Positions 6,566-12,497 of a stretch of 12,497 nucleotides of DNA are shown one piece after another. The stretch comes from Streptomyces katrae (lineage in GTDB: Bacteria > Actinomycetota > Actinomycetes > Streptomycetales > Streptomycetaceae): NCBI RefSeq assembly GCF_000966975.1, contig NZ_JZWV01000262.1, forward strand, positions 1 to 12,497, written 5' to 3'. The position numbers and the translations under genes are program-made. Positions within the stretch are counted from its first letter, which is position 1. Every line of letters begins with the position of its first letter. A model generated the notes under the pieces. It made no database searches. It was not told where the DNA came from and was given only the letters and a program-made list of their open reading frames with translations.

Positions 6566-7315
6566 ATGCCCGTGACCGAGCTGTGGCCGTCCCGGACCGC
6601 GCACCAAGTGGAGACCGCGCTTGCCGCCGCGGCCAAGGAGCTGTCCGCCCTCGACGCCCGCGTCGAGCACTACCGGGTGCCCCGCGGCGGGTACGCGGCG
6701 TGGACCGGCGACACCGCCTCGGAGGTGTTCAGTCTCGAGGCGAGGATCGGGCCGGCCCACCACAGGCCCGGCATCTCGATGTGGGCGGTCTTCCAGGTCT
6801 TCGACCCCCGCCGGCCCAACCTGGCCCTCGTACGGATGCTGGAACGCCACGACGCGGACGGCGCACCGGTCCAGGACGTGCGCCGCCCCTCCTACACCCT
6901 CGAACTGGACCTGAGGCTGTGCCGGGTGTTCATGCCCGCCTGCAACCGCGCCCTCAACCACCTCGACCCCACCGGGCGCGGCCACAGCCAGCACGTGGAC
7001 TGCTACCACGGCCGTGTCCCGCCCAGCCACTTGCTGACCGCCCCGGTGGTCGCCGTCGACCTGTTCCGCCGCTTCCGGCGCGACGGCCAGAAGGCCATCA
7101 TCCTGGCCGACTTCAACGACCCCCTGGCCGTGCCGACCGTCAGCATCGTCAAGCACCTCCTGGTGCGCCAGGGCGGCCACCTCATTCCCCGCACCCGCAA
7201 GCCCTCCGCGGCCAGGGTGCTGCTGCGCCGCCCGGACGGCAGCATCCAGCAGCTCGCGGGGATGTCCACGGCCGCGGACGAAGGCATCGCCATCGCCCGC
7301 CGCCTACTGGCCTGA
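6566..7315 (+). CDS. Unrecognised 249-residue protein in the terpenoid operon
   Basis: The ATG at 6566 has GAGGTGGTGA at 6549-6558. The protein is soluble in appearance, with no signal peptide or transmembrane segment, and is rich in Arg, His and Pro. Landmarks are an N-terminal helix (QVETALAAAAKELSALDARV), GISMWAVFQVFDPRRPN near residues 72-88, LELDLRLCRVFMPACNRALN near 112-131, GHSQHVDCYHGRVPPSHLL with three His and one Cys near 138-156, and a hydrophobic segment KAIILADFNDPLAVPTVSIV near 174-193, followed by KHLLVRQGGHL. The His/Cys-rich patch could bind a metal, which is only a suggestion. I do not recognise the family. It is not a P450, cyclase or prenyltransferase. Codon bias and spacing match its neighbours, so it is a real gene of this operon. 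Its place between cyclase and P450s suggests a step in, or assistance to, terpene maturation. Confidence 0.85.
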   Translation: MPVTELWPSRTAHQVETALAAAAKELSALDARVEHYRVPRGGYAAWTGDTASEVFSLEARIGPAHHRPGISMWAVFQVFDPRRPNLALVRMLERHDADGAPVQDVRRPSYTLELDLRLCRVFMPACNRALNHLDPTGRGHSQHVDCYHGRVPPSHLLTAPVVAVDLFRRFRRDGQKAIILADFNDPLAVPTVSIVKHLLVRQGGHLIPRTRKPSAARVLLRRPDGSIQQLAGMSTAADEGIAIARRLLA

Positions 7316-7336
7316 CCCGCACCCCACTCCGGCCCC

Positions 7337-7350
7337 CTTCCTCGAGGAAG
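7337..7350 (+). promoter_or_regulatory. Perfect palindrome containing the ribosome binding site of the first P450
   Basis: CTTCCTCGAGGAAG is a perfect 14-nt palindrome eight bases before the ATG at 7359. As RNA it can fold as CTTCC and GGAAG around a TCGA loop, which would pair the Shine-Dalgarno bases GAGGAAG (7344-7350). It may lower translation of the P450 or be incidental. Confidence 0.4.
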
Positions 7351-7358
7351 CCTCGACC

Positions 7359-8618
7359 ATGACGTCCAGCCGCAAGACCCTCGGCACATCCACCACCCCG
7401 CACCCCGCCGCGTCCGCGTCCGTGTCCGCAGTCCGGCCCCGGCGCCCCGGTCCGCCGGCCCTGCCGTTCATCGGGCACGCCTGGCCCCTGATGCGCTCAC
7501 CCCTGCGCTTCGTGTCCGAGCTGGCCTCCTACGGCGACGTCGTCCCCGTCCGGCTGGGACCCCTGCCCGTCGAGGCCATCACCCATCCCGACCTGGTCCA
7601 CCAGGTCCTGGTCACCCAGGCCCGCCACTTCGTGCGCGGCCGTCTGTTCGAGAAAGCCGGCCGGATCGGCGGCGAGCAGGGCCTGGTCGTCACCTCCGGC
7701 ACCACCCACCTCAAAGACCGTCGCGCCCTGCAGCCCCACTTCCGCCGCGAGCACATCACCGGCTTCGCCGAGGGCATCCGCCAGGCCACGGAAGAGGCCA
7801 CCGCCCACTGGAAGCCCGGCCAGATCGTCCACGTCGACCGGATGGCCACCGAGATCGCCCTGGCCTCCCTGGTCCGAAGCCTGCTCGGGGACCGCCCCTC
7901 GAAGGAGCTGACGGGCGTCTTCCACCAGCACCTGCCCACCCTCTCCAAGGGCCTGATGACCCGGGCCGTCCTGCCCGAATGGTGCGCACGCCTGCCCCTG
8001 CCCGCCCACCGCGCCTTCCAGCGCGCCATCGACACCACCCGCGCCGCCGTCGAGGAAGCCATCACCGCCTCCCGCCGCCCCGGAGCCGACCAGACCGGTC
8101 TCCTCGACATCCTCACGGCCCAACGCGACGACGACGGCCGCCCCCTCGACGGCGCCCCCGCCACCCCGGCCAACATCACCGCCCTCACCTACACCGGCCG
8201 CGTCATCACCGAGACCCTGCGCCGCTACGCGATGTGGCTGGCCATGCGCCGCACCACCGGCCCCGTCACCCTCGGCGAACACACCCTGCCCGTCGGCACC
8301 GAGGTCGTCTACTCCGCCTACGCCCTGCACCACGACCCGCGCTGGTTCCCCCACCCGTACCGCTTCGACCCCGACCGCTGGCTCCCCGAAACCGCCCACG
8401 CCCTGCCCAAGGGCGCCTACATCCCCTTCGGCTCCGGCGTCCACAAATGCATCGGCGACTCCCTCGCCCTCATGGAGATCACCATCGCCCTGGCCACCAT
8501 CTGCCGCCACTGGCACGTGACCCCCCTGCCCGGCCGCCCGGTCAGGGAAGTCGCACGGGCCGACGTCCACCCCGACCACCTCCCCATGATCGCCACCCCC
8601 CGCACCCCCACCCCGTGA
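7359..8618 (+). CDS. Cytochrome P450 lacking the I-helix segment
   Basis: A 419-residue protein with most P450 landmarks. These are a Pro-rich N-terminal hinge (RPGPPALPFIGHAWPL), a C-helix with HLKDRRALQPHF, the ExxR motif E285-R288 (ETLR), PYRFDPDRW, and the heme loop FGSGVHKCIG with the cysteine ligand C364. P450s use O2 and electrons from a redox partner to oxidise substrates, here presumably the cyclase product. The region between DDDGRPL (to L263) and DGAPATPANI is abnormal: the I-helix with its AGxET oxygen-activating motif is absent. In the next gene the comparable interval (L241 to E312) is 71 residues, here (L263 to E285) 22, so about 49 residues are gone with the frame kept. Without this helix the protein should not fold normally or activate oxygen. 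It may be a translated pseudogene, an assembly error or a non-catalytic relic. It shares an operon and ancestry with the P450 that follows. Confidence 0.85.
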   Translation: MTSSRKTLGTSTTPHPAASASVSAVRPRRPGPPALPFIGHAWPLMRSPLRFVSELASYGDVVPVRLGPLPVEAITHPDLVHQVLVTQARHFVRGRLFEKAGRIGGEQGLVVTSGTTHLKDRRALQPHFRREHITGFAEGIRQATEEATAHWKPGQIVHVDRMATEIALASLVRSLLGDRPSKELTGVFHQHLPTLSKGLMTRAVLPEWCARLPLPAHRAFQRAIDTTRAAVEEAITASRRPGADQTGLLDILTAQRDDDGRPLDGAPATPANITALTYTGRVITETLRRYAMWLAMRRTTGPVTLGEHTLPVGTEVVYSAYALHHDPRWFPHPYRFDPDRWLPETAHALPKGAYIPFGSGVHKCIGDSLALMEITIALATICRHWHVTPLPGRPVREVARADVHPDHLPMIATPRTPTP

Positions 8619-8661
8619 ACACGCACCTCTCAGCCCGCAGGCCGCACCGAAAGGAAGAACG

Positions 8662-10041
8662 ATGGGGCAGCCCACCATCCCCACCGCACCCGGAGCCCTC
8701 CCCCTCCTGGGGCACCTCATCCCCCTGATGCGGGACCCGCTGGCCTTCATGCGTTCCCTGCCCGGCCACGGGGACCTGGTCCGCATCCGACTGGGCCCCC
8801 TCTCCGTGGTCATGGCGTGCGACCCCGCCGCCATCCGCCAGGTCCTGCGCGACGACCACACCTTCGACAAGGGCGGCTTCTTCTACGAGCGGGCCGCCGA
8901 AGTCGGCGGACAGGGACTGGTCACCTGCCCCCACACTCTGCACCGCACCCAGCGCCGCATGTGCCAGCCGGCCTTCCGCACGGCCCGCCTCCCCGACCAC
9001 ACCACCGCCATGACCGCCCAGGCCGACACCGCCTCCAGCGGATGGCACGAGGGCCAGACCATCGACGTACCCGAGGAAATGATGGCCCTCGCCGTCCGCA
9101 ACCTGACCGCCACCATGTTCTCCGACGAACTCCCGCCCCAGACCCTGCAGCACATGCCCCACGACGTCGACGCCATCGTCGCCGGCTTCTTCGGCCGCCT
9201 GATCATGCCCGGCGCCCTCAGCCGCCTGCCCTTACCGGCCACCCGCCGCTACGAACAGGCCCTCACCCGGCTGCGCACCACCCTCGCCGCCGTCATCACC
9301 GACCGCCGCGCCCACCCCGGCGACCAGGACGACCTGCTGTCCCGACTCCTCACCCGCGACCCCCACCACCCCGCCACAGCCCTGACCGACGAGGAGATCA
9401 CCGACCAGTTCATCACCTTCTTCATCGCCGGCGCGGAAACCGTCGCCTCCACCCTGTCCTGGGCCCTGGACCTGCTGACCCGGCACCCGGACACCCTGCG
9501 AGACCTCCGCACCGAAATCGACACCGCCCTCGCCGGCCGGCCCGTCACCTACGACGACTTCCCCCGCCTGCCCCTGACCGGCCGAGTGATCACCGAAACG
9601 CTCCGCCTCTACCCGGCCGGATGGATCTACACCCGCACCGCCACCACGGACACCACCCTGGCGGGCACACCCATCCCGGCCGGCACCACCCTCGCCTACA
9701 GCCCCTACCTCCTCCACCACAACCCCGCCGTCCACCCCGACCCCGAACGCTTCGACCCCGACCGCTGGCTGCCCGAACGAGCCAAAGCCACCTCCCGCGA
9801 CCACTACATCCCCTTCGGCGGCGGCCCCCGCAAATGCATCGGCGACCAGTTCGCCCTCACCGAAGCCACCACCACCCTGGCCACCATCGTCCAGAACTGG
9901 CACCTCCACCCCCTCACCCACTGCCCCGTTCGCACCCAGCGCGCAACCCCCGTCCACCCCCGCGACCTCCGCCTGCGCCTGAACCGCCGCACGCCCACAA
10001 CGCAGACGTCGCCACCCAGCCACGGGACCGGCCCGGCCTGA
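8662..10041 (+). CDS. Cytochrome P450, complete
   Basis: A 459-residue P450 with all key elements: N-terminal GALPLLGHLIPL, C-helix HRTQRRMCQPAF, I-helix ITFFIAGAETVASTLSWAL with A256-G257 and T260, ExxR at E312-R315, PERFDPDRW, and heme loop FGGGPRKCIG with C392. It would hydroxylate or otherwise oxidise the terpene made upstream, using ferredoxin and reductase encoded elsewhere; none is seen here. AAAGGAAG lies at 8650-8657 and the gap from the previous gene is 43 nt. Leucine 191 is encoded by TTA (9232-9234), the only in-frame TTA I found in the intact genes. In Streptomyces this codon is read by the developmentally controlled bldA tRNA, so production may be delayed to late growth. The C-terminal 25 residues or so are Thr/Pro-rich and probably disordered. 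It is the last gene of the operon. Confidence 0.93.
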   Translation: MGQPTIPTAPGALPLLGHLIPLMRDPLAFMRSLPGHGDLVRIRLGPLSVVMACDPAAIRQVLRDDHTFDKGGFFYERAAEVGGQGLVTCPHTLHRTQRRMCQPAFRTARLPDHTTAMTAQADTASSGWHEGQTIDVPEEMMALAVRNLTATMFSDELPPQTLQHMPHDVDAIVAGFFGRLIMPGALSRLPLPATRRYEQALTRLRTTLAAVITDRRAHPGDQDDLLSRLLTRDPHHPATALTDEEITDQFITFFIAGAETVASTLSWALDLLTRHPDTLRDLRTEIDTALAGRPVTYDDFPRLPLTGRVITETLRLYPAGWIYTRTATTDTTLAGTPIPAGTTLAYSPYLLHHNPAVHPDPERFDPDRWLPERAKATSRDHYIPFGGGPRKCIGDQFALTEATTTLATIVQNWHLHPLTHCPVRTQRATPVHPRDLRLRLNRRTPTTQTSPPSHGTGPA

Positions 10042-10153
10042 CCGTCAGGGTGGTCAAGGGCAGGAGTCGATGCGGACCGAGACGGTCATACTGCCGTTGC
10101 CGGCGCGCTGCCCACCGCGACGCTCCCGAAACGCCGCACCCGGGGGAATCTGT

Positions 10154-10198
10154 TCCCGCCGTCAGAGAGTTTGCCCGACTCCGGCGGGAGAGTTTTTT
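10154..10198 (+). terminator. Probable rho-independent terminator of the terpenoid operon
   Basis: TCCCGCCG (10154-10161) and CGGCGGGA (10182-10189) form a perfect 8-bp stem around a 20-nt loop. GAG and then six T residues (10193-10198) follow. It lies about 110 nt after the stop of the second P450, where an operon end is expected. The long loop makes it less than ideal. Confidence 0.6.
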
Positions 10199-10270
10199 CG
10201 AGCCGCAGACGAGGGCGATATCTCATGCACACGAACAGTCGCGGCGTGCTACTGTCGATCTCGGTTGCAG

Positions 10271-10285
10271 TTTTGGTACCCAAAA
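10271..10285. promoter_or_regulatory. Operator-like dyad TTTTGG-TAC-CCAAAA
   Basis: TTTTGG (10271-10276) and CCAAAA (10280-10285) are perfect inverted half-sites with a 3-nt spacer. The symmetry and AT-rich arms resemble a binding site for a dimeric regulator. It lies two bases before the 8-bp inverted repeat at 10288-10319 and upstream of the helicase. No regulator can be named. Confidence 0.4.
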
Positions 10286-10287
10286 AT

Positions 10288-10319
10288 TCAAGTGCCCCAG
10301 TGGGCTTGGCCGCACTTGA
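10288..10319 (+). promoter_or_regulatory. Perfect 8-bp stem-loop upstream of the helicase
   Basis: TCAAGTGC (10288-10295) and GCACTTGA (10312-10319) are exact reverse complements separated by 16 nt. The loop contains a smaller CCC/GGG pairing. There is no T-tract after it, so it is unlikely to be a terminator. It could be an RNA structure in the leader or part of a DNA-binding site. Confidence 0.45.
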
Positions 10320-10420
10320 GCGCTTCATATTTCCGGTCATTTTCCGGCGGGGCATCATGGCGGCGACACGGCGTCCGTGCGGTGCGGGCGCTGGTGTACT
10401 GCCCCAAAAGGAGATATGGC

Positions 10421-10495
10421 ATGGCATCTGTGAGGGCCCCAGCTGCACACATCTCCCGCGGTGAGGTCGCTTGCGGGACGAAGCATTCAGGGTGA
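10421..10495 (+). CDS. Possible 24-residue leader peptide
   Basis: ATG at 10421 has AAAAGGAG (10406-10413) seven bases upstream, a near-ideal ribosome binding site. The frame encodes 24 residues (MASVRAPAAHISRGEV, then ACGTKHSG) and stops at 10493-10495. Nothing in the peptide suggests a function. Its position about 210 nt upstream of the helicase and directly before three hairpins would suit a translated leader that controls downstream expression. The strength of the ribosome binding site in an otherwise gene-free stretch is the main support. Confidence 0.35.
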   Translation: MASVRAPAAHISRGEVACGTKHSG

Positions 10496-10519
10496 CAGTC
10501 CGCTCGGCGCTTCACCCTC

Positions 10520-10592
10520 TCAAGTTTTCTTGATTTCGCGTCAGAATGACGCCACCCCATCTCAGCGCAGGCGCCCGTACCGAATCTCGGTA
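10520..10592 (+). promoter_or_regulatory. Three consecutive hairpins in the helicase leader
   Basis: Three perfect short stems follow one another: TCAAG-TTTT-CTTGA (10520-10533), GCGTCA-GAA-TGACGC (10538-10552) and TACCGA-ATC-TCGGTA (10578-10592). The TCAAG/CTTGA arms of the first repeat those of the larger stem at 10288-10319, so alternative long-range pairing is possible. DEAD-box helicases are often autoregulated or cold-regulated through their leaders, and this array would suit such control. Function is inferred, structure is seen. Confidence 0.5.
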
Positions 10593-10707
10593 GGCCAGTG
10601 AGGCCAGAGTCGCTTTCGCATTCCATTCGGTCCGTTCTTGTGATTCCCGGTGTTGCGTTTCCGCTGCGGGAATTCCTTGATATGAGCCGCATCGAGGAAG
10701 GTTCTCC

Positions 10708-12204
10708 ATGAACCGCACACGTACGAACGGCCGTTCCTCTCTCACCCGTAACCGCACTGGCGGTCCCGTATTCCGGACCGCCGCCGGTTCGGAGCAGGGC
10801 AGCCGTTTCGGCGCGTCGGCCCCGAGCCGCTCGGGCGGCTACGGCCGCCGGCCCGCCGCGGTACAGGGCGAGTTCGCCCTGCCGAAGACCATCACTCCCG
10901 CGCTGCCCGCCGCCGAGGCCTTCGCCGACCTCGCCATGCCGGGCGAGCTGTCAGCCGCCCTCACCGCACAGGGCCTGACCGTTCCCTTCCCGATCCAGGG
11001 TGCGACCCTGCCCAACACCCTTGCGGGCCGCGACGTGCTCGGCCGCGGACGCACCGGCTCCGGCAAGACACTCGCCTTCGGCCTCGCCCTGCTGGCCCGC
11101 ACCGCCGGGGAACGCGCCGAACCCCGCCAGCCATTGGCCCTCGTCCTCGTCCCCACCCGCGAGCTGGCCCAGCAGGTGACCGACGCCCTCACGCCGTACG
11201 CCCGCGCCGTCAAGCTGCGCCTGACCACCGTCGTCGGAGGCATGTCGATCGGCAGGCAGGCCGGAGCGCTGCGCGCAGGCACGGAGGTCGTCGTGGCCAC
11301 GCCCGGCCGGTTGATGGACCTCATCGACCGTGGTGAATGCCGGCTGAACCAGGTCGCGGTCACCGTCCTCGACGAGGCCGACCAGATGGCCGACATGGGC
11401 TTCATGCCGCAGGTGACCGCCCTCCTGGACCAAGTGCGTCCCGAGGGGCAGCGGATGCTGTTCTCCGCCACCTTGGACCGCAACGTCGACCTGCTGGTCC
11501 GCCGCTACCTCACCGACCCGGTCGTCCACTCGGTGGACCCCTCGGCCGGTGCGGTGACGACGATGGAGCACCACGTGCTGCACGTCCACAGTGCCGACAA
11601 GCAGCGGACGACGACGGAGATCGCGGCGCGCGAGGGCCGGGTGATGATGTTCCTGGACACCAAGCACGCCGTCGACCGGCTGACCGAGGACCTGCTCAAC
11701 AGCGGTGTACGGGCCGCCGCCCTGCACGGTGGGAAGTCGCAGTCCCAGCGCACCCGCACCCTCGCCCAGTTCAAGACCGGACACGTGACCGTGCTGGTCG
11801 CGACGAACGTGGCGGCGCGCGGCATCCACGTCGACAACCTCGACCTCGTCGTCAACGTCGACCCGCCCACCGACCCCAAGGACTACCTCCACCGCGGCGG
11901 CCGCACCGCGCGCGCCGGCGAGTCCGGCAGCGTCGTCACCCTGGTCACCCCCAACCAGCGCGGCGGCATGACCCGCCTCATGCGGGCCGCCGGCATCACC
12001 CCGCAGACCACCCAGGTCCGCTCTGGCGAAGAGGCCCTGAACCGCATCACCGGTTCGCAGGCACCCTCCGGCGTCCCCGTGGTCATCACCGCACCGGTCC
12101 TCGAACGCGCCGCGCGCGTCGCGGCCTCCCGTGGCAGGCGACGGCCCGCCGCGACGGTCCGGCGCGTGGACGTGCGGCAGTCCGCCTTCGACGCGGCGGT
12201 CTGA
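10708..12204 (+). CDS. DEAD-box ATP-dependent RNA helicase
   Basis: A 498-residue cytosolic protein that unwinds or remodels RNA duplexes using ATP, typical of ribosome assembly, mRNA turnover and cold adaptation. Motifs appear in order: Q motif FPIQ (Q97), Walker A GRTGSGKT at 114-121, PTRELA at 149-154, TPGR at 198-201, DEAD at 222-225, SAT at 253-255, VATNVAARGIHV at 364-375, and motif VI HRGGRTARAG at 395-404. Motif VI departs slightly from the common HRIGRTGRAG. The first 50 residues are Arg/Ser/Gly-rich and probably bind RNA without fixed structure. The C-terminus ends with a basic patch (SRGRRRPAATVRR). The ATG has GAGGAAGG six bases upstream and a long structured leader. The CBS-domain gene follows after 46 nt, probably in the same transcript. 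No lesions are seen. Confidence 0.95.
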   Translation: MNRTRTNGRSSLTRNRTGGPVFRTAAGSEQGSRFGASAPSRSGGYGRRPAAVQGEFALPKTITPALPAAEAFADLAMPGELSAALTAQGLTVPFPIQGATLPNTLAGRDVLGRGRTGSGKTLAFGLALLARTAGERAEPRQPLALVLVPTRELAQQVTDALTPYARAVKLRLTTVVGGMSIGRQAGALRAGTEVVVATPGRLMDLIDRGECRLNQVAVTVLDEADQMADMGFMPQVTALLDQVRPEGQRMLFSATLDRNVDLLVRRYLTDPVVHSVDPSAGAVTTMEHHVLHVHSADKQRTTTEIAAREGRVMMFLDTKHAVDRLTEDLLNSGVRAAALHGGKSQSQRTRTLAQFKTGHVTVLVATNVAARGIHVDNLDLVVNVDPPTDPKDYLHRGGRTARAGESGSVVTLVTPNQRGGMTRLMRAAGITPQTTQVRSGEEALNRITGSQAPSGVPVVITAPVLERAARVAASRGRRRPAATVRRVDVRQSAFDAAV

Positions 12205-12250
12205 GAAGCACGTGATCAGGAAACTGACCCATCTCTGCAGGAGGCACCTT

Positions 12251-12497
12251 TTGACGCTGGTCCAGATGCAGCCCCACTCGGCGAACGCCAACCCCGAACA
12301 CCGGACGGTGGACGACGCGATGGAGGCGGCCCGTCCACAGGTGTGTGATGACATGACGGTCGAGGTGGCCCTGGCCGTCATGGCCAGTGCCCGCGTGGGT
12401 CATCTGCTGGTCTGCGAGGAAGACGGCCTGTGCACCGGGCTGGTCACCCAGGCCGGGCTCGCCACCTTCCGCGACAGCGCGGCGTACACGGACCAGG
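12251..12497 (+). CDS. CBS-domain protein, 5' part only
   Basis: The gene runs off the right edge; 82 codons are visible. TTG at 12251 is chosen as start because AGGAGG (12239-12244) lies six bases upstream. An in-frame ATG at 12266 is the alternative. The visible protein reads MTLVQMQPHSANANPEHRT, followed by TVDDAMEAARPQVCDDMTVE and VALAVMASARVGHLLVCEED, then a GLVTQAGLATFRDSAAY segment. The pattern of a conserved threonine, hydrophobic helix, GHLLV strand and GLVTQ strand is that of the first half of a CBS pair, a module that usually binds adenine nucleotides and regulates a partner. It lies 46 nt after the helicase and is probably co-transcribed with it, which hints at a role in the same stress or cold response. 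Confidence 0.8.
   Translation, partial: MTLVQMQPHSANANPEHRTVDDAMEAARPQVCDDMTVEVALAVMASARVGHLLVCEEDGLCTGLVTQAGLATFRDSAAYTDQ

Larger units (their letters stand above)
10199..10707 (+). other. Long structured leader region of the DEAD-box helicase
   Basis: About 500 nt without a large gene. GC content is visibly lower than in the surroundings, with runs such as CAAAAATTC and CATATTTCC. It contains an operator-like dyad, a perfect 8-bp inverted repeat, a possible 24-codon leader peptide and three consecutive hairpins, each listed separately. The helicase ribosome binding site GAGGAAGG is at 10694-10701. I could not assign a convincing promoter. Confidence 0.5.

Noticed and set aside
5387..7180. 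Very long open frame on the minus strand opposite the cyclase and the 249-residue protein
   Set aside because: Its translation is low-complexity Val/Gly/Asp/Glu-rich, the usual antisense shadow of GC-rich codons. The forward genes have clear motifs and ribosome binding sites.
6566..7315. Possible YcaO-like C-terminal pattern in the 249-residue protein (ADFNDPLAVPTVSIVK)
   Set aside because: Only a short hydrophobic pattern resembles YcaO. The ATP-binding motifs of that family are not visible.
7497..8870. 457-residue minus-strand open frame opposite the P450s
   Set aside because: Gly/Val/Asp-rich antisense shadow. It overlaps two plus-strand P450 genes with unmistakable motifs.
10951..12381. 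476-residue minus-strand open frame opposite the helicase
   Set aside because: Antisense of a DEAD-box gene with every motif present; no domain is recognisable in it.
1..12497. CRISPR arrays, rRNA genes, prophage structural genes, replication origin
   Set aside because: No regularly spaced repeats, rRNA-like sequence or phage module was seen when reading the window.

Overview
The window is high-GC DNA with strong G/C bias at third codon positions, purine-rich ribosome binding sites, GTG and TTG starts, and one rare in-frame TTA leucine codon. These traits, with the gene families present, point to an actinomycete, most likely Streptomyces or a close relative. This is inferred from sequence style only.

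Layout. (a) 1-409: the end of a broken ABC-transporter ATPase gene. (b) 494-1681: a geranylgeranyl-reductase-family flavoenzyme. (c) 1964-2419, minus strand: an RpiB-like sugar-phosphate isomerase, convergent with (b). (d) 2693-2965: a small secreted two-cysteine protein. (e) 3162-3518, minus strand: a 118-residue acidic protein of unknown role. (f) 3593-4254, minus strand: a decayed IS5-type transposase. (g) 4539-10041: a terpenoid operon of five same-strand genes with gaps of 43-63 nt. It holds a damaged prenyl diphosphate synthase, a class I terpene cyclase, an unrecognised 249-residue protein, a cytochrome P450 lacking its I-helix segment, and a complete cytochrome P450. (h) 10154-10198: a likely terminator, followed by an unusually structured, less GC-rich leader to about 10700. 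(i) 10708-12204: a DEAD-box RNA helicase, followed by the start of a CBS-domain protein that runs off the window.

How the parts fit. The prenyl synthase would supply an allylic diphosphate, the cyclase would fold it, and the P450s would oxidise the hydrocarbon. The 249-residue protein sits between cyclase and P450s and is the main candidate for something new. The reductase at 494-1681 could reduce prenyl double bonds in the same pathway, but unrelated genes and an IS remnant separate it from the operon, so the link is uncertain. The complete P450 carries a TTA codon, which in Streptomyces would make it depend on the bldA tRNA.

A recurring oddity is that four genes in the first 8.2 kb (ABC ATPase, transposase, prenyl synthase, first P450) have each lost a functional segment. 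This could be real decay of an accessory region or an assembly or sequencing problem in very GC-rich DNA. If real, the pathway as encoded here may be partly inactive or may depend on a prenyl synthase elsewhere in the genome.
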